This document shows, piece after piece, positions 29,741 through 39,118 of a stretch of 64,000 bases of DNA. Under the pieces are notes generated by a model that was given only the letters and a program-made list of their open reading frames with translations, made no database searches and was not told where the DNA came from. The first letter of the stretch is position 1. Each line of letters begins with the position of its first letter. A program made the translations under genes and the position numbers. The DNA comes from Marinitoga piezophila KA3 (GTDB lineage Bacteria > Thermotogota > Thermotogae > Petrotogales > Petrotogaceae), in contig NC_016751.1 of NCBI RefSeq assembly GCF_000255135.1, positions 806,001 through 870,000 of the forward strand, given 5' to 3'.

Positions 29741-30226
29741 ATGAAAAAAATAGGTTTTTTTAGTATTTTTATTTTATCTTTATTATTTATTTTTTCTTCC
29801 TGTCTCGATAGAACTCAAATCTTGAATAATGAAAATGACACTAATACTGATGATATCGTTTTATTGGATTGGAAGGATTGGTCTGTTGCAGAAGGACATT
29901 ACTTATCTCCTTTAAAGGTTTTTACCTTTGATTCCACAGCTATTTTAAATTTCAATTTTGAACTTACTCATTGGGATGGCGATTATGGCCTTGAATTTTA
30001 TGTTCTTACAGAAGATGATTTCGATAATTTATATTATGATAAAAGTTTTAACTATGTACTTCATAAGATTTTTTATACTGAAAATAATTATACATTCTCC
30101 GGAGAAATTCCAGAAGGAAGTTATGTTTTTGTTATTGATAATGCACGTGGCGGTGATGAACAACCAGATAATGATGATGAAAATGATTATGCTACCTTTA
30201 ATTTATATGTGACTCAGAATAAATAA
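29741..30226 (+). CDS. Small lipoprotein of unknown function
   Basis: A 161-residue protein with a lipoprotein signal (FIFSSC, lipid-bearing Cys21). The mature part is acidic and rich in aromatic residues and predicted strands (LNFNFELTHWDGDYGLEFYVL ... EIPEGSYVFVIDNA), ending in an Asp/Glu/Asn cluster and a last strand. The alternating pattern resembles small beta-sandwich domains such as PPC, but no family can be named. GGAGGTG precedes the ATG. It has its own promoter and terminator. Confidence 0.75.
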   Translation: MKKIGFFSIFILSLLFIFSSCLDRTQILNNENDTNTDDIVLLDWKDWSVAEGHYLSPLKVFTFDSTAILNFNFELTHWDGDYGLEFYVLTEDDFDNLYYDKSFNYVLHKIFYTENNYTFSGEIPEGSYVFVIDNARGGDEQPDNDDENDYATFNLYVTQNK

Positions 30227-30253
30227 AAAACCCGCTCAAATCGAGCGGGTTTT
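30227..30253. terminator. Bidirectional terminator between lipoprotein gene and asnS
   Basis: AAAACCCGCTC pairs with GAGCGGGTTTT across a 5-nt loop. A-tracts and T-tracts on both sides suit convergent transcription from the lipoprotein gene (plus) and asnS (minus). Confidence 0.9.
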
Positions 30254-30257
30254 ATTA

Positions 30258-31556
30258 TTATGGATACACTCTATATAATGTTCTTGCAAATGGTATTGCT
30301 TCTCTTATATGTTTAAGGCCGCATATCCAGGCTACTGTTCTTTCAATTCCAAGACCAAATCCACTGTGAGGAACTGAACCAAATTTTCTTAAATCAAGAT
30401 ACCATTGATATTCTTCTACTGGTAAGTTGTTTTCTTTTAATCTTTCAATTAATACATCTTCCTGCCAGATTCTTTCAGATGCACCAATTATTTCACCATA
30501 TCCTTCAGGTGCAATCATATCATCACATAATACTACATCTGGATTTTCTGGATCTGGTTGCATATAGAATGCCTTTACTGATTTTGGATATTTTTCTATA
30601 ATAACAGGTTTATCAAATTCTTCAGAGATTAATGTTTCATCATCTGCTCCGAGGTCTTCACCCCATTGTATATCCGAACCCTTTTTATTTAATAATTTTA
30701 TTGCTTCTGTATATGTAATTCTTGGGAATGGCGCTTCTATTTTTTCGAGTTTACTTATATCCCTTCCAAGAGCAACTAAATTTTCAGAAGCATTTTCAAG
30801 GACTTTCTTAACCACATATGATACAAGATTTTCCTGTAATCTCATATTGTCTTCATGTGTATAATAAGCAACTTCTGCCTCATTCATCCAGAATTCTATA
30901 AGATGTCTTCTCGTTTTTGACTTTTCAGCCCTGAATGTTGGACCAAGATTGTATACTTTACCTAAAGCCATAGCTGCTGCTTCAAGATATAACTGACCTG
31001 TCTGTGCAAGATATACTTTTCCATAATCAAAATAGTCTATTTCAAATGTATTTCCTGCACTTTCACCAATTGAACCTGTAAATATTGGAGTATCAATTAA
31101 TACAAAACCTTCGTTGTTATAAAATTCTCTTATAGCTTTTATTATTTCATGTCTTACCTTTAATATATGGAATTGTCTTCTTGATCTTAACCATAAATGT
31201 CTGTGTTCCATTAAGAAATCAATTCCGTGTTCTTTCTTTGAAATAGGATAATCTTCTGATGGATTATGTACTATTTCAACTTCATCAATGTGTAATTCAA
31301 ATCCAACTGGTGATCTTTGATCTTCAACAACTGTTCCTCTAACAATTAATGAGCTTTCCATTTTTAATTTTTTTACTTCTTTGTATTTTTCTTCACCAAG
31401 TGTTGATTTTTCAACAACTCCCTGAACAAAACCTGTTCCATCTCTTAATTGTAAAAATCCTATTTTACCACTAACTCTTTTATTCCAGAGCCAGCCTCTA
31501 AATTCAACTTTTTCACCTATATGTTTTTTCATATCTTTTATATATATCCATTCCAT
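30258..31556 (-). CDS. asnS: Asparagine--tRNA ligase
   Basis: A 432-residue class IIb aminoacyl-tRNA synthetase charging tRNA-Asn. The N-terminal OB fold (about 1-100) is followed by the catalytic domain with motif 2 ([21 protein letters not shown]) and motif 3 ([17 protein letters not shown]). The segments [10 protein letters not shown] and the [11 protein letters not shown] loop favour Asn over Asp. The ATG at 31556 has GGGAGGG upstream; the ATG five codons earlier is inside that site. Confidence 0.93.
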   Translation of the reverse strand: MEWIYIKDMKKHIGEKVEFRGWLWNKRVSGKIGFLQLRDGTGFVQGVVEKSTLGEEKYKEVKKLKMESSLIVRGTVVEDQRSPVGFELHIDEVEIVHNPSEDYPISKKEHGIDFLMEHRHLWLRSRRQFHILKVRHEIIKAIREFYNNEGFVLIDTPIFTGSIGESAGNTFEIDYFDYGKVYLAQTGQLYLEAAAMALGKVYNLGPTFRAEKSKTRRHLIEFWMNEAEVAYYTHEDNMRLQENLVSYVVKKVLENASENLVALGRDISKLEKIEAPFPRITYTEAIKLLNKKGSDIQWGEDLGADDETLISEEFDKPVIIEKYPKSVKAFYMQPDPENPDVVLCDDMIAPEGYGEIIGASERIWQEDVLIERLKENNLPVEEYQWYLDLRKFGSVPHSGFGLGIERTVAWICGLKHIREAIPFARTLYRVYP

Positions 31557-31603
31557 ACTTTTCCCTCCCAAATCACAATATTTTATTTATCTCTATTTTT
31601 TAT

Positions 31604-31632
31604 ATTATAACACGCTAATACAATTGTGTCAA
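31604..31632 (-). promoter_or_regulatory. asnS promoter
   Basis: On the minus strand TTGACA (31627-31632), a 17-nt spacer ending TGT, and TATAAT (31604-31609): a full consensus plus extended -10. It overlaps the divergent promoter of the ADP-ribosylglycohydrolase gene. Confidence 0.88.
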
Positions 31633-31638
31633 AATCTA

Positions 31639-31647
31639 TGATATAAT
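31639..31647 (+). promoter_or_regulatory. Extended -10 promoter of the ADP-ribosylglycohydrolase gene
   Basis: TGATATAAT lies 33 bases upstream of the start codon, divergent from the asnS promoter and only a few bases from its -35. Confidence 0.55.
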
Positions 31648-31680
31648 TAAAATATAAAAATCAGTCAAGGGGATGGTACA

Positions 31681-32565
31681 ATGAAAGAAACAAAAAATAG
31701 ATGTTTAGGTGCTTTAATTGGATTAGCAATTGGAAATGCATTAGGAGCACCTTTTGAATATATAGATATGGAAAAGCTTCCTGAAATAAATGATTTTCAT
31801 AGCGGTGGAATATATAATTTAAATGCCGGCGAATGGACAGATGATGTTTCTATGGCTCTTTGCCTTGCAGAAAGTTTAATAGAAGACGGTTTTGATTTTG
31901 ATAGTCAAATGAAAAAATATTTAAAATGGATTGATGAAGGTCTCTATTCCTGTAAAAAAACGGCTTTTGGAATTGATAACCAAACAATGGATGCATTAAT
32001 TCAATATGAAAAAGACGCTTCTTTGCCAAAGATAATAGATAAAGATTCACATAAACCTTTAGCAAGACTTGCTCCAATTCCTATGTACTTTAAAAATTCT
32101 TTTAATGATGCTGTTTTTTATTCAGGACAAAGCGCATATACCACTCATAATAATATCTATTCAATTCATTCATGCAAATTCATCGGTGGATTTATACAAC
32201 AGGCAATTAATGGCGCTACAAAACGCGTTTTATTAGAAGAAGTTCATAGACATATGGACTTAATTTATGATGTAAAACTTAAAATTGTTGATGTTACATA
32301 TAAAGATATAAATGATTTAATAAACGACGGAAAAGCCATAAATTCACTTGAAATAGCATTATGGACTATTCATAATACTAATTCATTTAAAGATGCTGTT
32401 CTAACAGCTGTTAGATTTGGCGGAGATACAGATACATTAGGTGCTATTGTTGGACAAATGTCTGGTGCTCTTTATGGATTAGAGAATATTCCAAAGGTCT
32501 GGCTTTTAAAGCTTGCAAAGAAAGATATGATATTGGAACTTGCAGAGAAGTTGTGTAATAAATAA
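31681..32565 (+). CDS. ADP-ribosylglycohydrolase family protein
   Basis: A 294-residue all-helical protein of the DraG/ARH family, which removes ADP-ribose from modified proteins or small molecules using two metal ions. The N-terminal metal site is WTDDVSMAL (Thr53-Asp54-Asp55), the opening GALIGLAIGNALGAPFE is conserved, and the C-terminal site is RFGGDTDTLGAI. Substrate cannot be told from sequence. No ADP-ribosyltransferase is visible in the window. A terminator follows. Confidence 0.92.
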   Translation: MKETKNRCLGALIGLAIGNALGAPFEYIDMEKLPEINDFHSGGIYNLNAGEWTDDVSMALCLAESLIEDGFDFDSQMKKYLKWIDEGLYSCKKTAFGIDNQTMDALIQYEKDASLPKIIDKDSHKPLARLAPIPMYFKNSFNDAVFYSGQSAYTTHNNIYSIHSCKFIGGFIQQAINGATKRVLLEEVHRHMDLIYDVKLKIVDVTYKDINDLINDGKAINSLEIALWTIHNTNSFKDAVLTAVRFGGDTDTLGAIVGQMSGALYGLENIPKVWLLKLAKKDMILELAEKLCNK

Positions 32566-32597
32566 GAAAATGCCTGTTCAAAATCAGGCATTTTCTT
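32564..32597. terminator. Bidirectional terminator between convergent genes
   Basis: AAGAAAATGCCTG pairs with CAGGCATTTTCTT around an 8-nt loop. It ends the ADP-ribosylglycohydrolase gene (plus) and the HD-GYP gene (minus). Confidence 0.87.
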
Positions 32598-33909
32598 AAT
32601 ATATCTTTTCTTTTAAGATATTGATTTTTTCTTTGATTATATTATATTTTTCTTCTTTTAATAGTGATTCTATTATATCTTCATCTATAATCCTATATCC
32701 ATTTTTTACCATATTATCAACTTTTTTATATACTATTGTATCTAATTTACCCTCCTTTGTTTCTTGGTATAAAATAGACATAGCCTCTTTTATTGTATAT
32801 GGATTTTTATATGGTCTTTCTTCTGTTAAAGCTGATAAAATATCTGCAAAGGTTAAAATTCTTACCTCCATAGGAATTTCATTACTCTTATATCTATGTG
32901 GATATCCAGAACCGTCAAGTTTTTCATGATGTAATAAGGATACTTCTGCAAATTCGTTTAATCCATTTATTTTCTTTAACATCAAGTATGTTCTAACTGA
33001 ATGCGTATTCATTATTTTCCTTTCAAAATCATTAAAAAATCCTGGTTTTTCAAGAATTTTCAATGGAACATAGATCTTTCCTATATCATGTAATAAACCA
33101 CTAATCATTAATTTAAACCCTTCATATTCACCAAGTATTTCTTTTCCAATATCTCTTGCAATATTTGACACGCGAAATGAGTGTTTTCGTGTAAATCTGG
33201 ATCTATAATCCACAAGAAATGTAAGCAATTTCATTGCATTCATTAATTCTTCACCACGTAATAATGCAATCTCTCTATCAATAAACAATTCAGGATATGG
33301 ATCATCAGAAAAAATTATAGACATTTCCCATGGATCCCTGAATATATCAAGTAAAGCTATTTTTACCTCGTTATCAATATTAAATTTTCTTGTGTAATCA
33401 ATAATATTTTCTAAAGTCTTTTCATATGCTTCTCTTTTTAAATATTTATCAAATACATACATTTTTGATAATTCATGAGAAACAGTTAATATATTAATTG
33501 TTTCCAATTCAAAATATGATTTATTCAGATTATTCTCCTTTAATATATATAAAATTTCACTTTCATTTTCTAAGCTTTCCATTTTCATTATCGAGGTATA
33601 AAACACATGAGAAATAAACAATGCTGCTTCTTGAGTGTCTTTATTCTCAAATAGTATTAAGAAATCATTTATATCTAAAAACTTAGAAAGAAATATATAT
33701 CCAAATCCTATCATTAATCCTTTTATATAGTTCTTTCCACCATCATTGAGATTTAACTTTTTTGAAAGAATTCCACTAATTTTTGCTGAAAATAAAGAGT
33801 AGTCTATAAAAAACTTCAATTCTCCATATGAAAAATCATTTAAAACAAGAATTAAATCTCGCATATCCACACTTCTAAAATTATTGGAAGAAAAACCCGG
33901 ATATTCCAT
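32596..33909 (-). CDS. HD-GYP domain phosphodiesterase
   Basis: A 437-residue cytoplasmic protein. The N-terminal 220 residues are helical and not recognised. The HD-GYP domain (about 225-410) is complete, with HDIGK at 274-278 and HHEKLDGSGYP at 327-337, so unlike the copy at 13.8-15.5 kb it matches the active consensus for c-di-GMP hydrolysis. It lies downstream of the chemoreceptor gene on the same strand with a 35-bp gap, which suggests cotranscription. Confidence 0.9.
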   Translation of the reverse strand: MEYPGFSSNNFRSVDMRDLILVLNDFSYGELKFFIDYSLFSAKISGILSKKLNLNDGGKNYIKGLMIGFGYIFLSKFLDINDFLILFENKDTQEAALFISHVFYTSIMKMESLENESEILYILKENNLNKSYFELETINILTVSHELSKMYVFDKYLKREAYEKTLENIIDYTRKFNIDNEVKIALLDIFRDPWEMSIIFSDDPYPELFIDREIALLRGEELMNAMKLLTFLVDYRSRFTRKHSFRVSNIARDIGKEILGEYEGFKLMISGLLHDIGKIYVPLKILEKPGFFNDFERKIMNTHSVRTYLMLKKINGLNEFAEVSLLHHEKLDGSGYPHRYKSNEIPMEVRILTFADILSALTEERPYKNPYTIKEAMSILYQETKEGKLDTIVYKKVDNMVKNGYRIIDEDIIESLLKEEKYNIIKEKINILKEKIY

Positions 33910-33944
33910 TGTGTCACCTCCAGCATATTATCAAATTAAAATGA

Positions 33945-35516
33945 CTATATGCTGAAAAAACTAATTCTCTTCTGTAATTCCTGTGATAATTCAGAAAGAT
34001 TATTGGAAACCGCATTCGTTTCTTCCAATGAAGCATTTACATTTTGTAATATTCCAAATATAGAATTGGTACTATTTGTTGTTTCTTCAACCAATGAATT
34101 TAATCTTGAAATTGCTGAAGCCATTTCCTGTAAAGTTGCATTTTGCTCTTCTGATGATGCTGTGATGGATTGTATCATTTCCTGTATATCAAGCATTGCC
34201 GTATTCAATTCATCAAAATCTTTTTCTATATTAAGAACATTTTCTGCTAATATATCTATAGCTTGTTCTGTTTCATCTACATTTTCAACTGAGCTTTTTA
34301 CCTCAATTACAAGACTCTCAAGAATTTCACTTATCTGTTCTGTCGAAGTTTTGCTCTGTTCTGCGAGCTTTCTTATTTCATCAGCAACTACAGCAAATCC
34401 CTTTCCTGCTTCTCCTGCCCTTGCTGCCTCTATTGCTGCATTTAATGCAAGAAGATTTGTTTGTTCTGTTATATTATTAATAGTTATTATTATTTCATTT
34501 ATATTTTCAGTGAAACGTGCTAATTTATCAAGAACAATTTTTGTATTATGACTTTTTTCTTTTGTCTTTTTTACTTCTTCTAATGTTTCTATTATGCTTT
34601 TTTTATTGTCATTTATTAATTTTGCTGAATTTTCACTTTTTTCAAGCAATTTCATTGCAACCCTTGAATTTTCATCTGCAGATGCAGACATCTCTTCTAT
34701 ACTTGCTGTTAATTCTTGTAAAGATGCTGAATTTTCCTGTGCTTCGCTATTTATCTTATCAAAAGTAATACTTAAATCATTTAAACTATTAGAAACCTCT
34801 GTTGTATTAGCCGCTAACTCCTCAGAGATTGCCGATGTCTCTGAAGATGCTGAAGAAATTGAGCTTATAATTTCCATTAATTTTTTTCTTAACTCTTCCA
34901 ATGATTTAGCTGCCTTCCCGATTTCATCATTAGAATTTATTTTATCCATTTCTATATTTAATCTTCCTTTTTCAATATCTGCAATTGTTGAAGAAATTGA
35001 TTTAATTGGTTTAACAAGATTTTTTGAAAGAATTATTGAAATAAATATTCCAATTATTATTGATAACGTTACCGATAAAATTAAATTAATCTTCAGTTTT
35101 GATGTTTTGGACGATATTATATTTTCCAGATCAGACAATATATTGTCAAAATCTTCAAAAATCTTTTGTGAGATTAATTTATATTGATTAAAATCTTTAT
35201 CTTTCAAAACAAAAATCATATTATCAAAATCTTTTTTTAATATATCTTTATTCTTGCTATTAAAATCTAAAAGCAATTCTTCTAATTTTTTATATAAAAG
35301 TGTAAACTTCTTTGAAATCTTTTCAACTTGAATATTACCTGAACTAATACTTTTATCATATTTCATGAAATCGGTTACAACATCCGAAAAAGAGGATATC
35401 ACTCCATATGATTTAGAAATAGAACTTAGGCTATAAAATGTAATTAGCGAAATCAACACAATTAAAATTATAAATACCAGGGAAAAAATCATTAATTTGT
35501 TCATCACACTATTCAT
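33945..35516 (-). CDS. Methyl-accepting chemotaxis protein
   Basis: A 523-residue chemoreceptor. A membrane helix (about 9-30), a helical periplasmic sensor (about 31-147), a second membrane helix (about 148-170), HAMP (about 171-225) and a long cytoplasmic coiled coil whose hairpin tip has [19 protein letters not shown]. The sensor is short and helical (four-helix-bundle type); its ligand is unknown. No CheW-binding pentapeptide is visible at the C-terminus. It likely drives the flagellar motor whose stator genes lie at 43-44.6 kb. Confidence 0.93.
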   Translation of the reverse strand: MNSVMNKLMIFSLVFIILIVLISLITFYSLSSISKSYGVISSFSDVVTDFMKYDKSISSGNIQVEKISKKFTLLYKKLEELLLDFNSKNKDILKKDFDNMIFVLKDKDFNQYKLISQKIFEDFDNILSDLENIISSKTSKLKINLILSVTLSIIIGIFISIILSKNLVKPIKSISSTIADIEKGRLNIEMDKINSNDEIGKAAKSLEELRKKLMEIISSISSASSETSAISEELAANTTEVSNSLNDLSITFDKINSEAQENSASLQELTASIEEMSASADENSRVAMKLLEKSENSAKLINDNKKSIIETLEEVKKTKEKSHNTKIVLDKLARFTENINEIIITINNITEQTNLLALNAAIEAARAGEAGKGFAVVADEIRKLAEQSKTSTEQISEILESLVIEVKSSVENVDETEQAIDILAENVLNIEKDFDELNTAMLDIQEMIQSITASSEEQNATLQEMASAISRLNSLVEETTNSTNSIFGILQNVNASLEETNAVSNNLSELSQELQKRISFFSI

Positions 35517-35859
35517 ATTTTCCCTCCTAACATTTTATAATGTATATATTTAGACTATATGTAATATAATTATAACTTTTTATTTTTTTTTTTGTCATTT
35601 TAGTTACAAAAAAGTAACTTATTTTATCATGTTCATCAAAGTTTTGTTTTTCATGTTGTATTTTATATATTAATAATCATTATTCAATAGAACCTAAGAA
35701 AAAAATATTATAAAATAAAATCTTATTTTCAAAAAAATATTTTTAACCTTTTATTAACATAATTTCGATTTCATTTGTTTTTATCTTTTAATATGCTATA
35801 TTTTCATATCATCCTTTTTAATTGTCAATAATGGATTTTTGAAAAAAAATTTTTTATTG

Positions 35860-35865
35860 TATAAT
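35860..35865 (+). promoter_or_regulatory. -10 box of the sugar transport operon
   Basis: TATAAT lies 66 bases before the start codon. The best -35 (TTTTTG at 35836-35841, spacer 18) is weak, which is compatible with regulated expression. Confidence 0.5.
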
Positions 35866-35877
35866 TAAAATGAAAAT

Positions 35878-35908
35878 TTTCTTTTTTATTTTTGAAATAA
35901 AAAAGAAA
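35878..35908 (+). promoter_or_regulatory. 14-bp inverted repeat in the operon leader
   Basis: TTTCTTTTTTATTT (35878-35891) and AAATAAAAAAGAAA (35895-35908) are perfect complements separated by TTG, between the -10 and the ribosome site. It may be an operator for the RpiR regulator encoded in the operon, or a leader hairpin. Confidence 0.55.
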
Positions 35909-35930
35909 TTCTATTAAAGGGGGTATTGTG

Positions 35931-37211
35931 ATGAAGAGATTATTGGTTTTGATAATGGTAGTTTTATTGGTATCTGCTGTATTCGCAAAGATTACTTTCT
36001 GGACAACAGAGGTTGAATCTAACAGAATGCAGAGAATTAGAGCTCTTGCAACAATTTTTAAAGCTCAAACAGGTATTGATGTTGAAGTTGTTCCTGTTGA
36101 AGAAAATGATTTATTGAAACAGATTCCTATTGCAAAAAATGCTGGAACATTACCTGATCTAATTGAAAGTGGTATTGAACCAATGTTGTTGTTAGGTTCA
36201 GAAAATTTCATGAATGTTGACCTTGCAACAAAGATTATAAATGATTTTGGTGATGTTTATAATGGTGCAGCAAGATTATTAAGTAATGGCGAAGGTAAAT
36301 ATTATGCAATTCCTTTCCACGCATGGGTACAGGGTATATGGTATAGAAAAGATTGGTTTAAAGCACAGGATCTTGGCGATCCAATAACATGGTATAATAT
36401 CGCTTTAGCTGCAAAGGTATTGAATAATCCAAAGAAAGGTGTTTATGGTATTATTTTACCTAAAAAGGCAAATGCTTATGCAGAACAGGTATTTACAGAA
36501 ATTGCTCTTGCAAATGGTGCAAGACCTATAGATGAAAATGGAAATGTAACCTTTAATACACCAGAAATGATTGAAGCTTTCAGATTCTATAAGGAATTGG
36601 GTAAATATTCAAAACCTGGTTTTACAGATGTTCTTGACGCTTTAAAGGGTTATTTAAGAGGCGAAACAGCAATGATTTTCTATTCAACTTATATTATGGA
36701 CGATATTGCTGTTGAAGAGGTACAAAGAGGAAGAATTGATAACTTTAATCCTCAATTAGTTGTTAATACTGGTTTTGCAAATAAAATGATTAATGTAAGA
36801 CCAACATCTTATGGACAGGTTGTAGCCCTTGGTATTACAAAGAATGCAAACGCAAGCGAAGTAGAAAAATTTGTTAAATTCCTTATGACAGATAAAAACT
36901 ATGTTTACTGGGTACATATGGCACCAGGCGGAATGAATCCAACAAGAAAATCTGTAGCTGAAAGTGATGAATTCCTTGATAATCCTGTTCTTGAAAGATA
37001 TGGAAAGGCTAAAATCGCAGAAATCGTTGCAGCACTTGATTCTGTAGAAAGATTTGAATTTATTAACGGTAAGGTTATTACAGATATGAGTAAATTAAGC
37101 GCTAATTTTGTTATAGGTAAGGCTATTAATTATATGTTTGCAAATGATTGGACACCACAGCAAACTGCAATGTGGGCACAAAAAGAAGCAGAAAAGATTC
37201 TTGGAAAATAA
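35931..37211 (+). CDS. Sugar ABC transporter substrate-binding protein
   Basis: A 426-residue secreted binding protein (MalE/family 1 type). A signal peptide (MKRLLVLIMVVLLVSAVFA) without a lipobox is followed by ITFWTTEVESNRMQRIRAL and a conserved bilobal pattern (PDLIESGIEP, YAIPFHAWVQGIWYRKDWF). The ATG at 35931 is preferred over the GTG at 35928 because of spacing from AAAGGGGG. Ligand is unknown, but the operon's phosphorylase suggests a glucosyl disaccharide or glucosylglycerate. A hairpin follows, so its mRNA may be in excess of the permeases. Confidence 0.9.
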   Translation: MKRLLVLIMVVLLVSAVFAKITFWTTEVESNRMQRIRALATIFKAQTGIDVEVVPVEENDLLKQIPIAKNAGTLPDLIESGIEPMLLLGSENFMNVDLATKIINDFGDVYNGAARLLSNGEGKYYAIPFHAWVQGIWYRKDWFKAQDLGDPITWYNIALAAKVLNNPKKGVYGIILPKKANAYAEQVFTEIALANGARPIDENGNVTFNTPEMIEAFRFYKELGKYSKPGFTDVLDALKGYLRGETAMIFYSTYIMDDIAVEEVQRGRIDNFNPQLVVNTGFANKMINVRPTSYGQVVALGITKNANASEVEKFVKFLMTDKNYVYWVHMAPGGMNPTRKSVAESDEFLDNPVLERYGKAKIAEIVAALDSVERFEFINGKVITDMSKLSANFVIGKAINYMFANDWTPQQTAMWAQKEAEKILGK

Positions 37212-37223
37212 TTCTTTTTCATG

Positions 37224-37253
37224 AAAAAGGGGGAATTCTGTCCCCCTTTTTTT
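37224..37253 (+). terminator. Intra-operon terminator/stabilising hairpin after the binding-protein gene
   Basis: AAAAAGGGGG pairs with CCCCCTTTTT across an 8-nt loop and is followed by two more T. It lies between the binding-protein and permease genes, the usual place for partial termination that gives more binding protein than permease. Confidence 0.8.
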
Positions 37254-37271
37254 AAAAAGGAGGTTTGAAAT

Positions 37272-38138
37272 ATGGCTGTGATGTCGTTAAAGGAACGTGA
37301 AGCGAGATTTGGCTGGAAATTGGTTATGCCAACTGTAATTTTAATTGCTTTGTTGATTTTATATCCTGTATTTTATAATATTTATCTTAGTTTTTTTGAG
37401 GTGTCAATTTCAGATGCCCCAAATAAGTTTGTTGGGTTGCAGAATTATAGAGAGATATTATCAGATCCTTCATTTTGGAAATCATTTGGAATTACTGTTC
37501 TGTTTACTGTTACAACTGTTGTAGGAAGTATTTTGTTGGGACTTGGAGTGGCATTATTGCTAAATAGGGAGTTTCCTGGAAGGAATATTGTTAGAGCTTT
37601 ATTGTTATTGCCTTATGTAACTCCATTAATTGCAATTGTTTTTGCCTGGAAATATATATTTTTACCTATTGATGGACCTTTAATGAAATTCCTTGCTAAT
37701 TTTGGCATGAATCCAGGAAATGACTTTTTAAATAATCCCAATAATGCTTTCTGGGTTGTTTCGATTTTTAATATATGGAGAAATTTCCCATTTGTTTATT
37801 TGATGATTTTATCAAGGCTTCAATCTATTCCTACAGATTATTATGAAGCAGCTGAAATAGATGGTGCAAGCGATTGGCAGAAGTTTGTTCATATTACATT
37901 ACCAGAATTGTATTTTGTTATAGGTTCTGTTGCCTTGCTAAGAGGTATCTGGAATTTTTACAAGTTTGATGAAGTTTATCTTATGTCAAAATTCGCTAAT
38001 ACTTTACCTATTTATATTTATGAAAAAGCATTTGCTGGATTACCGGAACAGGGTGTTGCTGCCGCTATTGCAACTATATTATTCGTAATAATGATTGCAT
38101 TAATCGGTATATATGTAAAGAAGGTGTTAAAATGGTAA
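37272..38138 (+). CDS. Sugar ABC transporter permease (MalF/UgpA type)
   Basis: A 288-residue inner-membrane permease with six predicted helices. The cytoplasmic EAA loop is YYEAAEIDGASDWQKFVHITLPEL (about residues 195-218), where the ATPase docks. A strong AAAAAGGAGG site precedes the ATG. It overlaps the next permease gene by 7 bp. The operon contains no ATPase gene. Confidence 0.94.
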   Translation: MAVMSLKEREARFGWKLVMPTVILIALLILYPVFYNIYLSFFEVSISDAPNKFVGLQNYREILSDPSFWKSFGITVLFTVTTVVGSILLGLGVALLLNREFPGRNIVRALLLLPYVTPLIAIVFAWKYIFLPIDGPLMKFLANFGMNPGNDFLNNPNNAFWVVSIFNIWRNFPFVYLMILSRLQSIPTDYYEAAEIDGASDWQKFVHITLPELYFVIGSVALLRGIWNFYKFDEVYLMSKFANTLPIYIYEKAFAGLPEQGVAAAIATILFVIMIALIGIYVKKVLKW

Positions 38139-39103
38139 AAAGAAAAAGCCCTTTGAAAATAATTGGTTTCTGGACTTTGATTATATTATTGGTAATATTT
38201 ATTACTTATCCATTTGCATGGATGCTTTCTGTATCTTTTAGATATGATACAGATGCTTTTGATCCTGGTATAATACCTAAACGCCCTACACTTGATACTT
38301 ATGCTATATTACTTGGATTTAAAAAGTCCATAAGAGAGGAATTGAGTAATGAGCAACAACAATTGTTGGATCTTATAAAAACTTTGCCTAAAGACCAGCA
38401 AGAAGCTGTTCTTGCTCAAATAAATGCACAAAGAAAAAAGGAGTCATTCCCATTTTTAAGATTTTTTAGAAATTCTTTGCTTCTTGCAGGTTTGAGTGCT
38501 CTGGTAAGTTTAATTTTATCGGTTTTCGGAGCATATGCATTTAGTAGGATTGAGTTTAAGGGGCGAGGAACTATTCAAAGAGGTGTTCTTGTAGTTTATC
38601 TCTTTGGAGGCACTATACTTGCAGTACCTCTATATCAAATTTTTGTAAAAATTGGATTGACATCATCAGGGATTTCTTCCGCTATCGCTTTATTCATTAT
38701 ATATATTGTTCAAACTATACCTGTTTCTTTGTATATGCTTGGTAATTATTTTAGAACAATTCCAAGATCTATTGAAGAAGCTGCTATTATTGATGGTTCT
38801 TCAAGAATGGGCGTTATCACAAAGATAATAATTCCTTTATCTTTACCTGCTATAATTACTGTATATATATATGCGTTTATGATAGCCTGGAATGAGTTCT
38901 TATTTGCTTCAATTTTTGTAAGACCATTCCCGGAATTTTATACTCTACCTCTTGGTTTAAATGAAATATTTAATTCTGAACATGCAATATGGGCAAAAAT
39001 GATGGCAGCATCTGTTGTTACTGCAGTACCTGTTGTTATTATGTTTATGATGATGGAAAAATATTTAACAGGTGGATTAACTGCCGGTGGTGTAAAAGAA
39101 TAA
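38132..39103 (+). CDS. Sugar ABC transporter permease (MalG/UgpE type)
   Basis: A 323-residue permease, longer than the usual 275-280. The extra length is a polar segment after the first helix (about residues 50-105, with ELSNEQQQLLDLIKTLPKDQ) that is probably periplasmic. The EAA loop is IEEAAIIDGSSRMGVITKII. It ends with the typical LTAGGVKE tail. It overlaps the upstream permease gene. Confidence 0.93.
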   Translation: MVKRKSPLKIIGFWTLIILLVIFITYPFAWMLSVSFRYDTDAFDPGIIPKRPTLDTYAILLGFKKSIREELSNEQQQLLDLIKTLPKDQQEAVLAQINAQRKKESFPFLRFFRNSLLLAGLSALVSLILSVFGAYAFSRIEFKGRGTIQRGVLVVYLFGGTILAVPLYQIFVKIGLTSSGISSAIALFIIYIVQTIPVSLYMLGNYFRTIPRSIEEAAIIDGSSRMGVITKIIIPLSLPAIITVYIYAFMIAWNEFLFASIFVRPFPEFYTLPLGLNEIFNSEHAIWAKMMAASVVTAVPVVIMFMMMEKYLTGGLTAGGVKE

Positions 39104-39118
39104 AAGAGGTGACCATTT

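Larger units (their letters stand above)
35517..35930. other. AT-rich intergenic region upstream of the sugar operon
   Basis: This 414-bp gap between divergent transcription units has no gene. It is very AT-rich with poly-A and poly-T tracts that could bend DNA. It ends with a probable promoter (TATAAT at 35860-35865) and a 14-bp inverted repeat just downstream. Confidence 0.6.

Noticed and set aside
32323-34768. CRISPR array or other regular repeats in AT-rich stretches
   Set aside because: No regularly spaced direct repeats were seen anywhere in the window; the only exact tandem repeat is the 19-bp duplication at 42323.
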